Assembly (NCBI GenBank): GCA_039805905.1
Contig: JBDIVM010000009.1
Location: 1-64,000, forward strand
DNA length: 64,000 nucleotides
Source: Thermohalobaculum sp039805905
GTDB lineage: Bacteria > Pseudomonadota > Alphaproteobacteria > Rhodobacterales > Rhodobacteraceae
Direction: 5' to 3'
Shown: in pieces, positions 44,877 to 53,368 of the stretch
How positions within the stretch are numbered: the first letter of the stretch is position 1
Layout: every line of letters starts with the position of its first letter
The notes under the pieces: model-generated
The model's input: only the letters and a program-made list of their open reading frames with translations
Databases searched by the model: none
Told to the model about the DNA's origin: nothing
Translations under genes and position numbers: made by a program

Positions 44877-44878
44877 TC
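44850..44878 (+). promoter_or_regulatory. Candidate sigma-70 promoter of the sulfur operon
   Basis: TTGCCT (44850-44855), a 17-bp spacer and TAAATC (44873-44878) place a start about 25 nt before ATG 44911. Spacing is ideal; both hexamers are two bases from consensus. Confidence 0.5.
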
Positions 44879-44910
44879 TCGATCAACACGAGATACCGGA
44901 GTCGAATGCG

Positions 44911-45987
44911 ATGAGCCCTGCCGAAATCGTCTCGTCACTCGTATCGCCGCCCCAGCGCCACGAGGCCGGTACCTCGCCTGACGTCCTGATCATCGGCGCA
45001 GGGCCGGTCGGGCTTTTCGCCGTGTTCGAGCTCGGCCTGCTCGGCCTCAGGGCGCGCCTGATCGACACGCTCGACCGCCCCGGCGGCCAGTGCGCCGAGC
45101 TCTATCCGGAGAAGCCGATCTACGACATTCCCGGCGCGCCGGTGATCACCGGGCAGGAGCTGACCGACCGGCTGATGCAGCAGGCGGCGCCCTTCGACCC
45201 CGAGTTTCGCCTCGGCCAGCGGGTCGAGAGCCTGACACGGCGTCCCGACGGCCGGTTCCAGCTCGTCACCGATGCCGGCGAGGTGCATGTGGCACCGGTG
45301 GTCTTCATCGCTGCCGGCGCCGGCAGCTTCACGCCGCGCAGGCCCAGGATCGAGGGCATCTCGCCCTATGAGGGCAGGTCGCTGTTCTACGCCGTCCGCC
45401 GGCGCTCCGACTTCGAGGGCCGCGACCTCGTCATCGCCGGCGGCGGCGACTCGGCGCTGGACTGGACGCTCGACCTGCTGCCCTCGGTGAAGTCGCTGAC
45501 GCTGGTGCACCGGCGCGACAAGTTCCGCGCCGCGCCGCATTCGGTCTCGGCGATGGATCAGGCGGTGGCCGCGGGCCGGATGCGCTTCATCATGGGCGAA
45601 CTCGACCGTCTCGAGGGCGAGAACGGTGACCTCAGCGCCGTGACCGTCCGCAACGGAGCCGCGACCACCACCGTCGCTGCCGACCGGCTGCTGGCCTTCT
45701 TCGGGCTCAACATCGAGCTCGGCCCCATCGCCGACTGGGCACTGGACCTCGAGGACGGCAAGCAGATCCGGGTCGATACCGGGAAGTTCCAGACCTCGAC
45801 GCCGGGCATCTTCGCGATCGGCGACATCAACCACTATACGGGCAAGCTGAAGCTGATCCTTTCGGGTTTCCACGAGGCCGCGCTGGCGGCCCAGGAAGCC
45901 TTCCGCATCGCCCGGCCCGGCGAGAAGCTGCGCTTCCAGTACACGACCTCCTCCTCCGAACTGCAGCGGAGGCTGAAGGTCGCATGA
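44911..45987 (+). CDS. Thioredoxin-reductase-like ferredoxin--NADP+ reductase
   Basis: 358 residues from ATG 44911, with CGGAG 9 nt upstream. FAD is bound by DVLIIGAGPVGLFAVFELG and the C-terminal GIFAIGDINHY. NADPH is bound by VIAGGGDSALDW with VHRRDKFRAA. The CxxC disulfide of true thioredoxin reductases is absent, and the extra C-terminal segment (KLRFQYTTSSSELQRRLKVA) is that of YumC-type FNRs. It should pass electrons from NADPH to a ferredoxin. The ferredoxin gene overlaps its stop by 4 bp, and sulfite reductase follows. An earlier in-frame ATG at 44824 lies in the promoter region and is unlikely. Confidence 0.9.
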   Translation: MSPAEIVSSLVSPPQRHEAGTSPDVLIIGAGPVGLFAVFELGLLGLRARLIDTLDRPGGQCAELYPEKPIYDIPGAPVITGQELTDRLMQQAAPFDPEFRLGQRVESLTRRPDGRFQLVTDAGEVHVAPVVFIAAGAGSFTPRRPRIEGISPYEGRSLFYAVRRRSDFEGRDLVIAGGGDSALDWTLDLLPSVKSLTLVHRRDKFRAAPHSVSAMDQAVAAGRMRFIMGELDRLEGENGDLSAVTVRNGAATTTVAADRLLAFFGLNIELGPIADWALDLEDGKQIRVDTGKFQTSTPGIFAIGDINHYTGKLKLILSGFHEAALAAQEAFRIARPGEKLRFQYTTSSSELQRRLKVA

Positions 45988-46298
45988 GCGCGGAGTTCAC
46001 GGTGACCACCCGCACGGGCGCGACCCACCGGCTCGAGGGCGTCAGCGGCTGGCGGCTGATGGAGCTGCTGCGCGACTACCGGATGGGGGTCGAGGGCATC
46101 TGCGGCGGCCAGTGCGACTGCGCGAGCTGCCACGTCTATGTCGACCCGGAATGGGCCAGCCGCCTGCCCCCGCCCCGCGCGGACGAGGAAGCCCTGCTCG
46201 ACGATCTGCCGGCCTCGACGCCCGCCTCGCGCCTCGCCTGCCAGATCATCTGGAGCGAGACGCTCGACGGGCTGAAGGTGACCGTCGCACCCGACTGA
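45984..46298 (+). CDS. [2Fe-2S] ferredoxin
   Basis: 104 residues. The cluster ligands are Cys40, Cys46, Cys49 (CGGQCDCASC) and Cys86 (RLACQI), the C-x5-C-x2-C...C adrenodoxin/putidaredoxin type. An extra Cys44 sits between the first two. It starts within the stop of the reductase gene (ATGA), so the two are translationally coupled. It most likely carries electrons from that reductase to CysI, replacing the CysJ flavoprotein, which is absent. The partner choice is inferred from gene order. Confidence 0.9.
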   Translation: MSAEFTVTTRTGATHRLEGVSGWRLMELLRDYRMGVEGICGGQCDCASCHVYVDPEWASRLPPPRADEEALLDDLPASTPASRLACQIIWSETLDGLKVTVAPD

Positions 46299-46320
46299 AC
46301 CCTGATCGGAGGACACTGCC

Positions 46321-46641
46321 ATGGCCAAGGACTTCAAGCCGGTCGTCGTCACCGCCAACGACCTCGTCGAGGGCGACAGCGTGTTCCTCGGCGCCTGCGG
46401 CTGGGTCCGGGACATCCGGATGGCCCGCATGGCGGCAACTCCCGAGGAAGCCGCGAGGCTCGAGGCCGACGGGCAGGCCGGCGAGGCGCAGAACCTCGTC
46501 ATCGGACCCTACCTGGTCGAGGTTTCGCTCGGGACCGGCCATCCCTGGCCCGTGCTGCGCCGCGAGCAGATCCGTGCGGGCGGGTTCCCGACGATCCCGT
46601 TCGGCGCCGGGGCGGCTCCGGCGGAGCGCCGCGCCGCCTGA
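46321..46641 (+). CDS. DUF2849 protein of the sulfite reductase operon
   Basis: 106 residues, soluble. Motifs are VVTANDLVEGDSVFLGACGWV, LEADGQAGEAQNLVIGPYLVEV and LRREQIRAGGFPTIPFG. DUF2849 genes are nearly always directly upstream of cysI in alphaproteobacteria, as here (12 bp gap). The protein's role is unknown; a function in assembly or electron transfer to sulfite reductase is an inference from gene order alone. GGAGG stands before ATG 46321. Confidence 0.88.
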   Translation: MAKDFKPVVVTANDLVEGDSVFLGACGWVRDIRMARMAATPEEAARLEADGQAGEAQNLVIGPYLVEVSLGTGHPWPVLRREQIRAGGFPTIPFGAGAAPAERRAA

Positions 46642-46653
46642 GGAGGCATTGCG

Positions 46654-48315
46654 ATGTATCGTTATGACGAGTTCGACCACCGCTTTGTGGCCGAGCGGGT
46701 CGCCGAGTTCCGCGACCAGGTGCAGCGGCGCCTGACCGGCGCGCTGACCGAGGCCGAGTTCCGGCCGCTCAGGCTGATGAACGGGCTCTACCTGCAGCTC
46801 CACGCCTACATGCTGCGGGTGGCGATCCCCTATGGCACGCTGAGCGGTCGCCAGCTGCGGATGCTCGCCGATATCGCCGAGACCTGGGACAAGGGCTACG
46901 GCCATTTCACCACGCGGCAGAACATCCAGTTCAACTGGCCGAAGCTGAAGGACGTGCCGGACATCCTGGCCGCGCTGGCCTCCGTCGAGATGCACGCGAT
47001 CCAGACCAGCGGAAACTGCATCCGCAACGTTACCTCCGACCCGCTCGCAAGCGTGGCGCCCGACGAGATCGAGGATCCGCGGATCACTGCCGAGGTGATC
47101 CGGCAGTGGTCGAGCCTGCACCCCGAATTCACCTTCCTCGGGCGCAAGTTCAAGATCGCGGTGATCGCGTCCGGGACCGACCGGGCAGCGCTGAAGATTC
47201 ACGACATCGCCGTTCAGGTGGTGCGCGACGCGGCCGGCGAGACCGGCTACAGGCTCCTGGTGGGCGGCGGGCTCGGCCGCACGCCGATGATCGCCCGCGA
47301 GCTGCGTGCCTTCCTGCCGCGCGCCGACCTGCTGCCCTATCTCGAGGCGGCGCTGAGGGTCTACAACCTGCACGGCCGGCGCGACAACAAGTACAAGGCG
47401 CGGATCAAGATCCTGGTCCACGAGATGGGCATCGACGCCTATCGCGACGAGGTCGAGCGCGAGTTCGCCCGGATCGACCGCGCCGCAGTGGCGATCCCCG
47501 CGGATGAACTGGCGCGGATCGCCGCGTATTTCGCGCCGCCGGAGCTGCCGGAGCGCCCGGCGGCGCCGGTCGAGTTCGAGCGGATGAAGAAGGTCGACGC
47601 CGGCTTCGCCGCCTGGGTCGGGCGCAACACCCATGCGCACCGGGCGCCGGGCTACGTGGCAGCGGTGATCTCGCTGAAGCCGGTCGGCGGCGCGCCGGGC
47701 GATGCCACGGCCGAGCAGATGCGGGCGATCGCGGACATGGCCGAGAGCTACTCGGCCGACGAGCTCCGGGTGACGCACGAGCAGAACATCGTGCTGCCGC
47801 ATGTGGCGCTCGCCGATCTCTACAAGGTCTGGCGCGGGCTGGCCGCCATCGGCCTCGACGCGCCGAACCGGGGGCTGGTCACCGACATCATTGCCTGCCC
47901 CGGCCTCGACTACTGCGCGCTGGCGACGGCGCGGTCGATCCCGGTCGCGCAGGCGATCAGCCGGCGCTTTGCAGACCTGAAGCGGCAGGCGGAGATCGGG
48001 CCGCTCTCGATCAAGATCTCGGGCTGCATCAACGCCTGCGGCCACCACCACATCGGCCATATCGGCATCCTCGGCCTCGATAAGGCGGGGTTGGAGAGCT
48101 ACCAGATCACGCTTGGTGGCGAGTCGACGGAAGATGCGGCGCTCGGCGAGCGCACCGGGCCGGGCTTCGGCTATGACGAGGTGCCGGACGTGGTGGAGCG
48201 GATCATCGACACCTATCTTGCCGTCCGCGACAACCCGCGCGAGACGTTCGTGCAGGCGTTCCGCCGCGTCGGGATGGCGCCGTTCAGGGAGGCGCTGTAT
48301 GCCCCGGCTCATTGA
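46654..48315 (+). CDS. cysI: Sulfite reductase, siroheme/[4Fe-4S] subunit
   Basis: 553 residues. Two pseudo-symmetric ferredoxin-like halves and two siroheme domains are present. The cluster/siroheme cysteines are Cys415 and Cys421 (ACPGLDYC) with Cys458 and Cys462 (GCINACGHHHIGHIG). Siroheme-binding residues include TRQNIQ, TSGNCIRN and THEQNI. It reduces sulfite to sulfide with six electrons. No cysJ is present, so the ferredoxin encoded upstream is the likely donor. Its last 17 bp overlap the DUF934 gene. It could in principle be an assimilatory nitrite reductase, but the cysH neighbour makes sulfite the substrate. Confidence 0.94.
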   Translation: MYRYDEFDHRFVAERVAEFRDQVQRRLTGALTEAEFRPLRLMNGLYLQLHAYMLRVAIPYGTLSGRQLRMLADIAETWDKGYGHFTTRQNIQFNWPKLKDVPDILAALASVEMHAIQTSGNCIRNVTSDPLASVAPDEIEDPRITAEVIRQWSSLHPEFTFLGRKFKIAVIASGTDRAALKIHDIAVQVVRDAAGETGYRLLVGGGLGRTPMIARELRAFLPRADLLPYLEAALRVYNLHGRRDNKYKARIKILVHEMGIDAYRDEVEREFARIDRAAVAIPADELARIAAYFAPPELPERPAAPVEFERMKKVDAGFAAWVGRNTHAHRAPGYVAAVISLKPVGGAPGDATAEQMRAIADMAESYSADELRVTHEQNIVLPHVALADLYKVWRGLAAIGLDAPNRGLVTDIIACPGLDYCALATARSIPVAQAISRRFADLKRQAEIGPLSIKISGCINACGHHHIGHIGILGLDKAGLESYQITLGGESTEDAALGERTGPGFGYDEVPDVVERIIDTYLAVRDNPRETFVQAFRRVGMAPFREALYAPAH

Positions 48316-48808
48316 CCGCAACGGCCCCGCAGAGGACCGCTGGACCGTGCTGGGCGAGGCGGACCCGCTGCCTGAGGCGGGCGCGGTGATCGTGCCACTG
48401 ACCCGGCTCGGCGAGGCGCTGCGTGCTGGTCTCGAGCTTGGCGTCCACATCCCGAACGACGCGCAGGCCGAGACGCTGGCGCCGCATTTCGCGCGGCTTT
48501 CGCTGATCTCGGTCGCCTTCCCCGGCTTTGCCGACGGGCGGGGGTTCTCGGTCGGGCACGCGCTCAGGGCCCTCGGCTTCGAGGGACGGGTGCGCGCCAC
48601 CGGGTATGTGATCGCCGACCAGTTCGCCTATCTGCTCGCCTGCGGATTCGACGAGGTTTCTGTCGACGACGACGTCGCCGGACGACAGCCGCCCGAGCAC
48701 TGGTCTCCGGCCGGGCGCGTCACCCTCGGCTACCAGCGCGGACTAACCGGCCGCGGCTCGATCCTCGATACCCGCCGCGCCGCGCGGAGCGAGGCCAGCC
48801 GTGGCTGA
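48299..48808 (+). CDS. DUF934 protein of the sulfite reductase operon
   Basis: 169 residues from ATG 48299, overlapping cysI by 17 bp. The conserved core includes LGVHIPNDAQAE, ISVAFPGFADGRGFSVGHALR, GYVIADQFAYLLACGFDEV and LGYQRG, which define DUF934. The family is a constant neighbour of cysI and cysH, and its function is not established. No cofactor motif is visible. The stop overlaps the start of cysH, so translation is coupled through the operon. Confidence 0.88.
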   Translation: MPRLIDRNGPAEDRWTVLGEADPLPEAGAVIVPLTRLGEALRAGLELGVHIPNDAQAETLAPHFARLSLISVAFPGFADGRGFSVGHALRALGFEGRVRATGYVIADQFAYLLACGFDEVSVDDDVAGRQPPEHWSPAGRVTLGYQRGLTGRGSILDTRRAARSEASRG

Positions 48809-49595
48809 GCCCGCCTTCGGCACGGTGCCGCCGGTGCCGTTCCGGCGCCTCTCCCCCCATGCCAACGCGCTGGTGCTGAACCGGGTCCACGCGGCGAGCG
48901 CGCCGCAGGTTCTGCTCGAGGACGTGATCCGGCACCAGTATCCGCGCGGCATTGCCCTCGTCTCATCCTTCGGGGCCGATTCCGCAGTGCTGCTCCACAT
49001 GGTGGCAGAGATCGACCGCACGACGCCGGTCCTGTTCCTGCAAACCGGCATGCTGTTTGCGGAGACGCTCGCCTATCAGCGCGACCTCGCGAGGCAGCTC
49101 GGCCTGACCGATGTCCGGATCATCGCGCCGGATCCCGCCGACCTCGCCGGCGACGACCCGGACGGGACGCTGCACCGCGACAATGCAGATGGCTGCTGCT
49201 TCCTCCGCAAGACCCTGCCGCTCCGCCGGGCGCTGGAGTCCTTCGGGGCCTGGATCACGGGGCGCAAGCGGGTGCAGGCGGCGACGCGGGCCGGACTCGA
49301 GATCTTCGAGGAGGACCGCGAGAACGGCATGCTGAAGGTCAACCCGCTGGCCCACTGGGACGGCGCGGCGGTGCGCGCCTACATGCGCGCCCTCGGCCTG
49401 CCGCCGCACCCGCTGGTCGCGCGCGGCTTCCCTTCGATCGGCTGCGCCCCCTGCACGACGCCGGTGCGCGCGGGCGAGGACCCGCGCGCCGGCCGCTGGC
49501 GCGACCAGGCCAAGACCGAGTGCGGCATTCACTTCGACGGCGAGCGATGGGTCCGCACACCGGCCGACCGCGGGGTGGTCGGCAGCTTTCCCTGA
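48801..49595 (+). CDS. cysH: Adenylylsulfate (APS) reductase, [4Fe-4S] type
   Basis: 264 residues from GTG 48801. SSFGADSAVLLHMV is the PP-loop. Cys132-Cys133 (DGCCFLRK) and Cys215/Cys218 (GCAPC) bind a [4Fe-4S] cluster, the mark of enzymes that use APS directly instead of PAPS. Cys241 in TECGIH is the catalytic nucleophile that forms the S-sulfo intermediate, later released by thioredoxin. Last gene of the operon. Sulfate activation (cysD/cysN) and siroheme synthase (cysG) genes are not in this window. Confidence 0.94.
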   Translation: MAEPAFGTVPPVPFRRLSPHANALVLNRVHAASAPQVLLEDVIRHQYPRGIALVSSFGADSAVLLHMVAEIDRTTPVLFLQTGMLFAETLAYQRDLARQLGLTDVRIIAPDPADLAGDDPDGTLHRDNADGCCFLRKTLPLRRALESFGAWITGRKRVQAATRAGLEIFEEDRENGMLKVNPLAHWDGAAVRAYMRALGLPPHPLVARGFPSIGCAPCTTPVRAGEDPRAGRWRDQAKTECGIHFDGERWVRTPADRGVVGSFP

Positions 49596-49611
49596 CCGCT
49601 GCGGGATTTCC

Positions 49612-50865
49612 TCAGCCCGGCAGCGCATCCGGGCGCTCGGGCTGGCCGCTGTAGATCCAGACGCTCAGCGCAAGAAAGCCGATCACGCTCAGGAACACCA
49701 GCCGGTAGCCGGTCTCCGGTGCGCCGCCGGCGCGTTCGACCCAGCCGATCAGAGCGCCGGTGCCGCTCTGCATCGCGAAGACCGCCGTCAGCCCGACGAG
49801 ATTGATGCAGGTCATCGCCCGGCCCAGGCGGCGCGCCGGCACGAAGCAGCGAGCATGGGCCGCCAGCACGACATAGATCGGCGCCGCACAGCCGAAGACG
49901 AACAGCAGCGGGTAGGCGAGCCCGAGCGGCGCCGCAGGCCAGGCCGCCAGGACGGCCAGCGCCGCGATCTCGATCCCGACCCCGGTTACGATCAGCCGGC
50001 GCCGCGAGGCCGCGCGCCGCTCGAGCGGCCCGTAGGCGAAAGTGCCGATATGGAGCGCCAGGATCAGCCCCAGCACCAGCAGCGCCGCCGTGCCCCGGTC
50101 GATCCCGTGGACCGCGATGAAGTAGGGCCCGGCCCAGAGGCCGCCAATGGTCATGAAGGGTGCGGTGAAGCAGAGCCCCATGGCGAAGATGCGCCAGAGT
50201 TCGCGCATGCCGACAACACGCAAGAGGCCGGCGACGACCTCGCGGAGGTTCTCGCGCGGACTGGCGGCTGCGGCGGATGCGGCAGGCCGGTCCTGCAGCG
50301 AGAGATGCAGCAGGAGCGTCAGCGCCGCTGTTCCCGCTGCCAGCGCAAGGAAGCTGGCGGCGAGGCCGAACCGGTCGAGCGCAAGCGCCAGCGGCATGGT
50401 CGCCAGCACCCCGCCGATGCCACCGGCGATGCCGACCACGGCCGCCGTGGCCTGCGGGCCCCTGCCCTCGGGTGCCCAGGCCATCGCGACGAGATAGACC
50501 CCGGTGATCACGCCGCCATGTCCGATGCCGATGGCGAAGCGCCCCGCCATCATGCCGGGCGTGTCGGCCGACAGCGCGAAGACGACGATCCCGGCAACCG
50601 CCAGTGCGCCGAGCGCGGTCATCGTCCGTCGCGGCCCCAGCCAGTCGAACAGGATGCCGGTCGGAAGCTGGATCAGCGCCGAGGCCAGGAACATGGACCC
50701 CATCACCGCGCCGATCTCCGCCGGCGCCATGCCGCGCGCCTCGGCCAGATAGCTTGCCAGCACCGCACCGCCGGAGCGGTTCACCTGAACGAGCACGAAG
50801 AAGACGCCGAGCAGGACCAGCATCCGCCGCAGCGCGACGGCCCGCGCGGCGTCGCCGCCGCTCAT
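49612..50865 (-). CDS. MFS transporter
   Basis: 417 residues from ATG 50865; ATG 50880 and the open frame to 50934 are alternatives and no ribosome site decides. Twelve hydrophobic segments are visible. The loop after helix 2 (GILFDWLGPRRTM) fits the MFS signature D-x2-G-R-R, and helix 5 has GIGHGGVITGVYLV. The 190-240 stretch (QDRPAASAAAASPRENLREV) is the cytosolic loop between halves. Substrate unknown. It is convergent with cysH and divergent from the aminotransferase gene. Proximity to the sulfur operon does not establish a sulfur role. Confidence 0.88.
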   Translation of the reverse strand: MSGGDAARAVALRRMLVLLGVFFVLVQVNRSGGAVLASYLAEARGMAPAEIGAVMGSMFLASALIQLPTGILFDWLGPRRTMTALGALAVAGIVVFALSADTPGMMAGRFAIGIGHGGVITGVYLVAMAWAPEGRGPQATAAVVGIAGGIGGVLATMPLALALDRFGLAASFLALAAGTAALTLLLHLSLQDRPAASAAAASPRENLREVVAGLLRVVGMRELWRIFAMGLCFTAPFMTIGGLWAGPYFIAVHGIDRGTAALLVLGLILALHIGTFAYGPLERRAASRRRLIVTGVGIEIAALAVLAAWPAAPLGLAYPLLFVFGCAAPIYVVLAAHARCFVPARRLGRAMTCINLVGLTAVFAMQSGTGALIGWVERAGGAPETGYRLVFLSVIGFLALSVWIYSGQPERPDALPG

Positions 50866-51080
50866 GCGGGCAACCGGCATTCGGCGGATGGGTTCATCGG
50901 ACCGGAGCCCCCCGGGCATTCGGGCCTGCCGCACTCCGGCCCCGCGGCCTGAGTATCAGAGACCGGCCGGAATGCCAGCGCGGGACGGCAGTCATCCCCA
51001 TGCTGATTATGCGTTCTGCCGCTTGCCGCTCGAGCGGCCATGGTGTCTGATCCGACGGTCACCAGCCACGGAGTCGTGCC

Positions 51081-52004
51081 ATGCCCGCGCTCGCGAACGA
51101 ACGCATCGTCTATTTCAACGGCAAATACATTCCCGAGAGCCAGGCGCTGGTCCCCTACCGCGACCGCAGCTTCATCTACGGTGACGGCGCCTTCGACATG
51201 ACGCGGACCTTCAACCACCGCATCTTCAAGCTCGACGAGCACCTCGACCGTTTTTACCGGTCGCTCCGCGCGCTCAGGCTCGACCCGACCATGCCGATCG
51301 AGAGGATGGCCGAGATCAGCCGCACCGTGGTCGAGAAGAACCTGCACCTGCTCGGCGATGGCGACGACTACTGGCTCGGCCAGCGCATCACCCGCGGCGT
51401 GCTGCGGGCCAAGGACGACAACTGGGCCCATACCGGACCGACAGTCATCGTCGAATGCATCCCGCTGCCTCTGGCCGACCGGGCGAGGCTCTATCGCGAC
51501 GGCATCCAGGTCGTGACCCCTTCGGTCCGCCGCACGCCGCCCGAGTCGCTGACGCCGCGCGCGAAAAGCCACAACTACCTCAACCTGATTGCCGGCGATC
51601 TTGAGGCTCGGGCGCAAAACGCCGATGCTTGGGCGATCCTGCTCGACATGAACGGCAACCTCTGCGAGGGCCTGGGCTCGAACATCTTCCTCGTGCGCGA
51701 CGGCGCGCTCCTGACCCCGCGCGAGAACTTCGTGCTTCCGGGCGTCAGCCGGCAGACCGTGATCGACCTTGCGGCGAAGCTTGGCATTCCCTTCCGCGAG
51801 GCCGACCTCGACCTCTTCGACGCCTACAACGCCGACGAGGCCTTCATTACCTCGACCAGCCTCTGCATCTGCCCGGTCGCCAGCATCAACGGCACGGGCA
51901 CCGCAACCGGACCCTACGGTCCGGTGACGAAGCGGCTGATCGACGCCTATGTCGACCTGGTCGGCTGCGACTTCGTGCAGCAGTATCTGAGCAGGCTCGC
52001 ATAG
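51081..52004 (+). CDS. Class IV PLP aminotransferase (branched-chain or D-amino-acid type)
   Basis: 307 residues, fold-type IV. Motifs are RSFIYGDGAFDMTRTFN near the start, the PLP lysine in TPRAKSHNYLNLI, the LLDMNGNLCEGLGSNIFLV segment that holds the conserved Glu, and GVSRQTVIDLA for phosphate binding. BCAT, D-amino acid transaminases and (R)-selective amine transaminases share this fold and cannot be separated by eye. The GGAG ribosome site lies 7 nt before ATG 51081. It lies upstream of the CoA-transferase and ABC genes on the same strand with a 67-bp gap, so it might belong to that unit. Confidence 0.88.
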   Translation: MPALANERIVYFNGKYIPESQALVPYRDRSFIYGDGAFDMTRTFNHRIFKLDEHLDRFYRSLRALRLDPTMPIERMAEISRTVVEKNLHLLGDGDDYWLGQRITRGVLRAKDDNWAHTGPTVIVECIPLPLADRARLYRDGIQVVTPSVRRTPPESLTPRAKSHNYLNLIAGDLEARAQNADAWAILLDMNGNLCEGLGSNIFLVRDGALLTPRENFVLPGVSRQTVIDLAAKLGIPFREADLDLFDAYNADEAFITSTSLCICPVASINGTGTATGPYGPVTKRLIDAYVDLVGCDFVQQYLSRLA

Positions 52005-52071
52005 GCCACAGGAAACACTAAAATAACCTGCGACCCCACAAGCCGGCCGCCGCCGCAATGAGGGGGAGGCA

Positions 52072-53253
52072 ATGGGTTTCGCACCGCTGGCCGGGATCCG
52101 CGTGATCGAGATGAGCCACATGATCATGGGGCCGTCCTGCGGCATGATCCTCGCCATGCTCGGCGCCGAGGTGATCAAGGTCGAGCCGCCGGGCGGCGAC
52201 CGGACGCGGGCGCTGACCGGCATGGGGGCCGGTTTCTTCCCGCTCTTCAACCGCGGCAAGCGCTCGGTCGTCCTCAATGCCGGAACGGCCGAGGGGCGGG
52301 CGGCGCTCCACGCCCTGCTGGCCGCGTCGGATGTCTTCGTCGAGAACTTCCGCGACGAGTCGCTCGCCCGCCAGGAGCTCGACCCGGCGACGCTCAGGTC
52401 CCGCTACCCCCGCCTGATCGTCGCGAGCCACAAGGGCTTCCTGCACGGACCCTACGAGAACCGCACGGCGATGGACGAGGTGGTGCAGATGATGACCGGG
52501 CTCGCCTATATGACCGGGCCGAGCGGCCGGCCGCTGCGGATCGGCTCCTCGGCCAACGACATCATGGCGGGCCTGTTCGGCGCGCTCGGTGTGCTGGCCG
52601 CCCTGCGCGAGCGCGACCGGACCGGCGAGGGCGCGGCGATCCGCGCCGGGCTGTTCGAGAACTGCCTGCTGCTGGTCGCCCAGCACATGGTGCCGATCGA
52701 GCTCGAAGGCTACGAGGCCCCGCCGATGCCCGAGCGCGATTTCTCCTGGCCGGTCTACGACATCTTCGCGACCCGTGACGGCAGACAGGTCTTCGTCGGC
52801 GCCATCACCACCGGCCACTGGTCCGCGCTCTGCGACCATCTCGGTCTCGGCGTGCTGAAGGACGACCCGCGCCTGCGGACACCGATGGACCGGATCCGGG
52901 CGCGCGACTGGACCCTCCCGCTGGTCCGCGCCCGGATCGGCGAGTTCGACGAGGCACCGCTCTGCGCCGCGCTCGAGCGGCTCGGCATCCCATTCTCGCC
53001 CATCGCCCGGCCGGCCGACATGCTCGCCGACCCCCATGTCAACCGCCCGGGCGGGCTGGTCGAGTCGCGCCTGGCCGACGGGCGGGTATTCCACGCCCCC
53101 GGCCTGCCGCTCGAAAGGGACGGCGAGCCCGTCAGCGGCCCGGGCGATGTGCCCGGCCTCGGCGCCGACACCGAAATCCTGCTCCGCGCCGCCGGCTGCG
53201 GCGAGGCGCTGGTGGCGGCGGTGCTCCGTCAGGCCGGCGAGGTTGCGCCCTGA
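52072..53253 (+). CDS. CoA-transferase family III (CaiB/BaiF)
   Basis: 393 residues. It begins LAGIRVIEMSHMIMGPSCGMILAMLGAEVIKVEPPGGD, the CaiB/BaiF start. It then shows NRGKRSV, DVFVENFRD and IVASHKGFLHGPY. The C-terminal part has the family's FSPIARPADMLADPHV. These enzymes move CoA between carboxylic acids (formyl-, succinyl- or carnitinyl-CoA type). GGGGGAGG precedes ATG 52072. The substrate might be what the downstream importer brings in; this is inference from gene order. Confidence 0.9.
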   Translation: MGFAPLAGIRVIEMSHMIMGPSCGMILAMLGAEVIKVEPPGGDRTRALTGMGAGFFPLFNRGKRSVVLNAGTAEGRAALHALLAASDVFVENFRDESLARQELDPATLRSRYPRLIVASHKGFLHGPYENRTAMDEVVQMMTGLAYMTGPSGRPLRIGSSANDIMAGLFGALGVLAALRERDRTGEGAAIRAGLFENCLLLVAQHMVPIELEGYEAPPMPERDFSWPVYDIFATRDGRQVFVGAITTGHWSALCDHLGLGVLKDDPRLRTPMDRIRARDWTLPLVRARIGEFDEAPLCAALERLGIPFSPIARPADMLADPHVNRPGGLVESRLADGRVFHAPGLPLERDGEPVSGPGDVPGLGADTEILLRAAGCGEALVAAVLRQAGEVAP

Positions 53254-53368
53254 GTCCATCCTGGCGCCTTCCCGATGGCACTTGACGCGCGCGTGAACAG
53301 GCGGACTCTTATGCGGCGGCCGCGCCCGGCACGGCCCACCATGCACGATTGAGCAGGGAGGAAGCATC

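Noticed and set aside
46654..48315. Nitrite reductase (NirA type) instead of sulfite reductase
   Set aside because: The DUF2849, DUF934 and cysH neighbours place it in sulfate assimilation.
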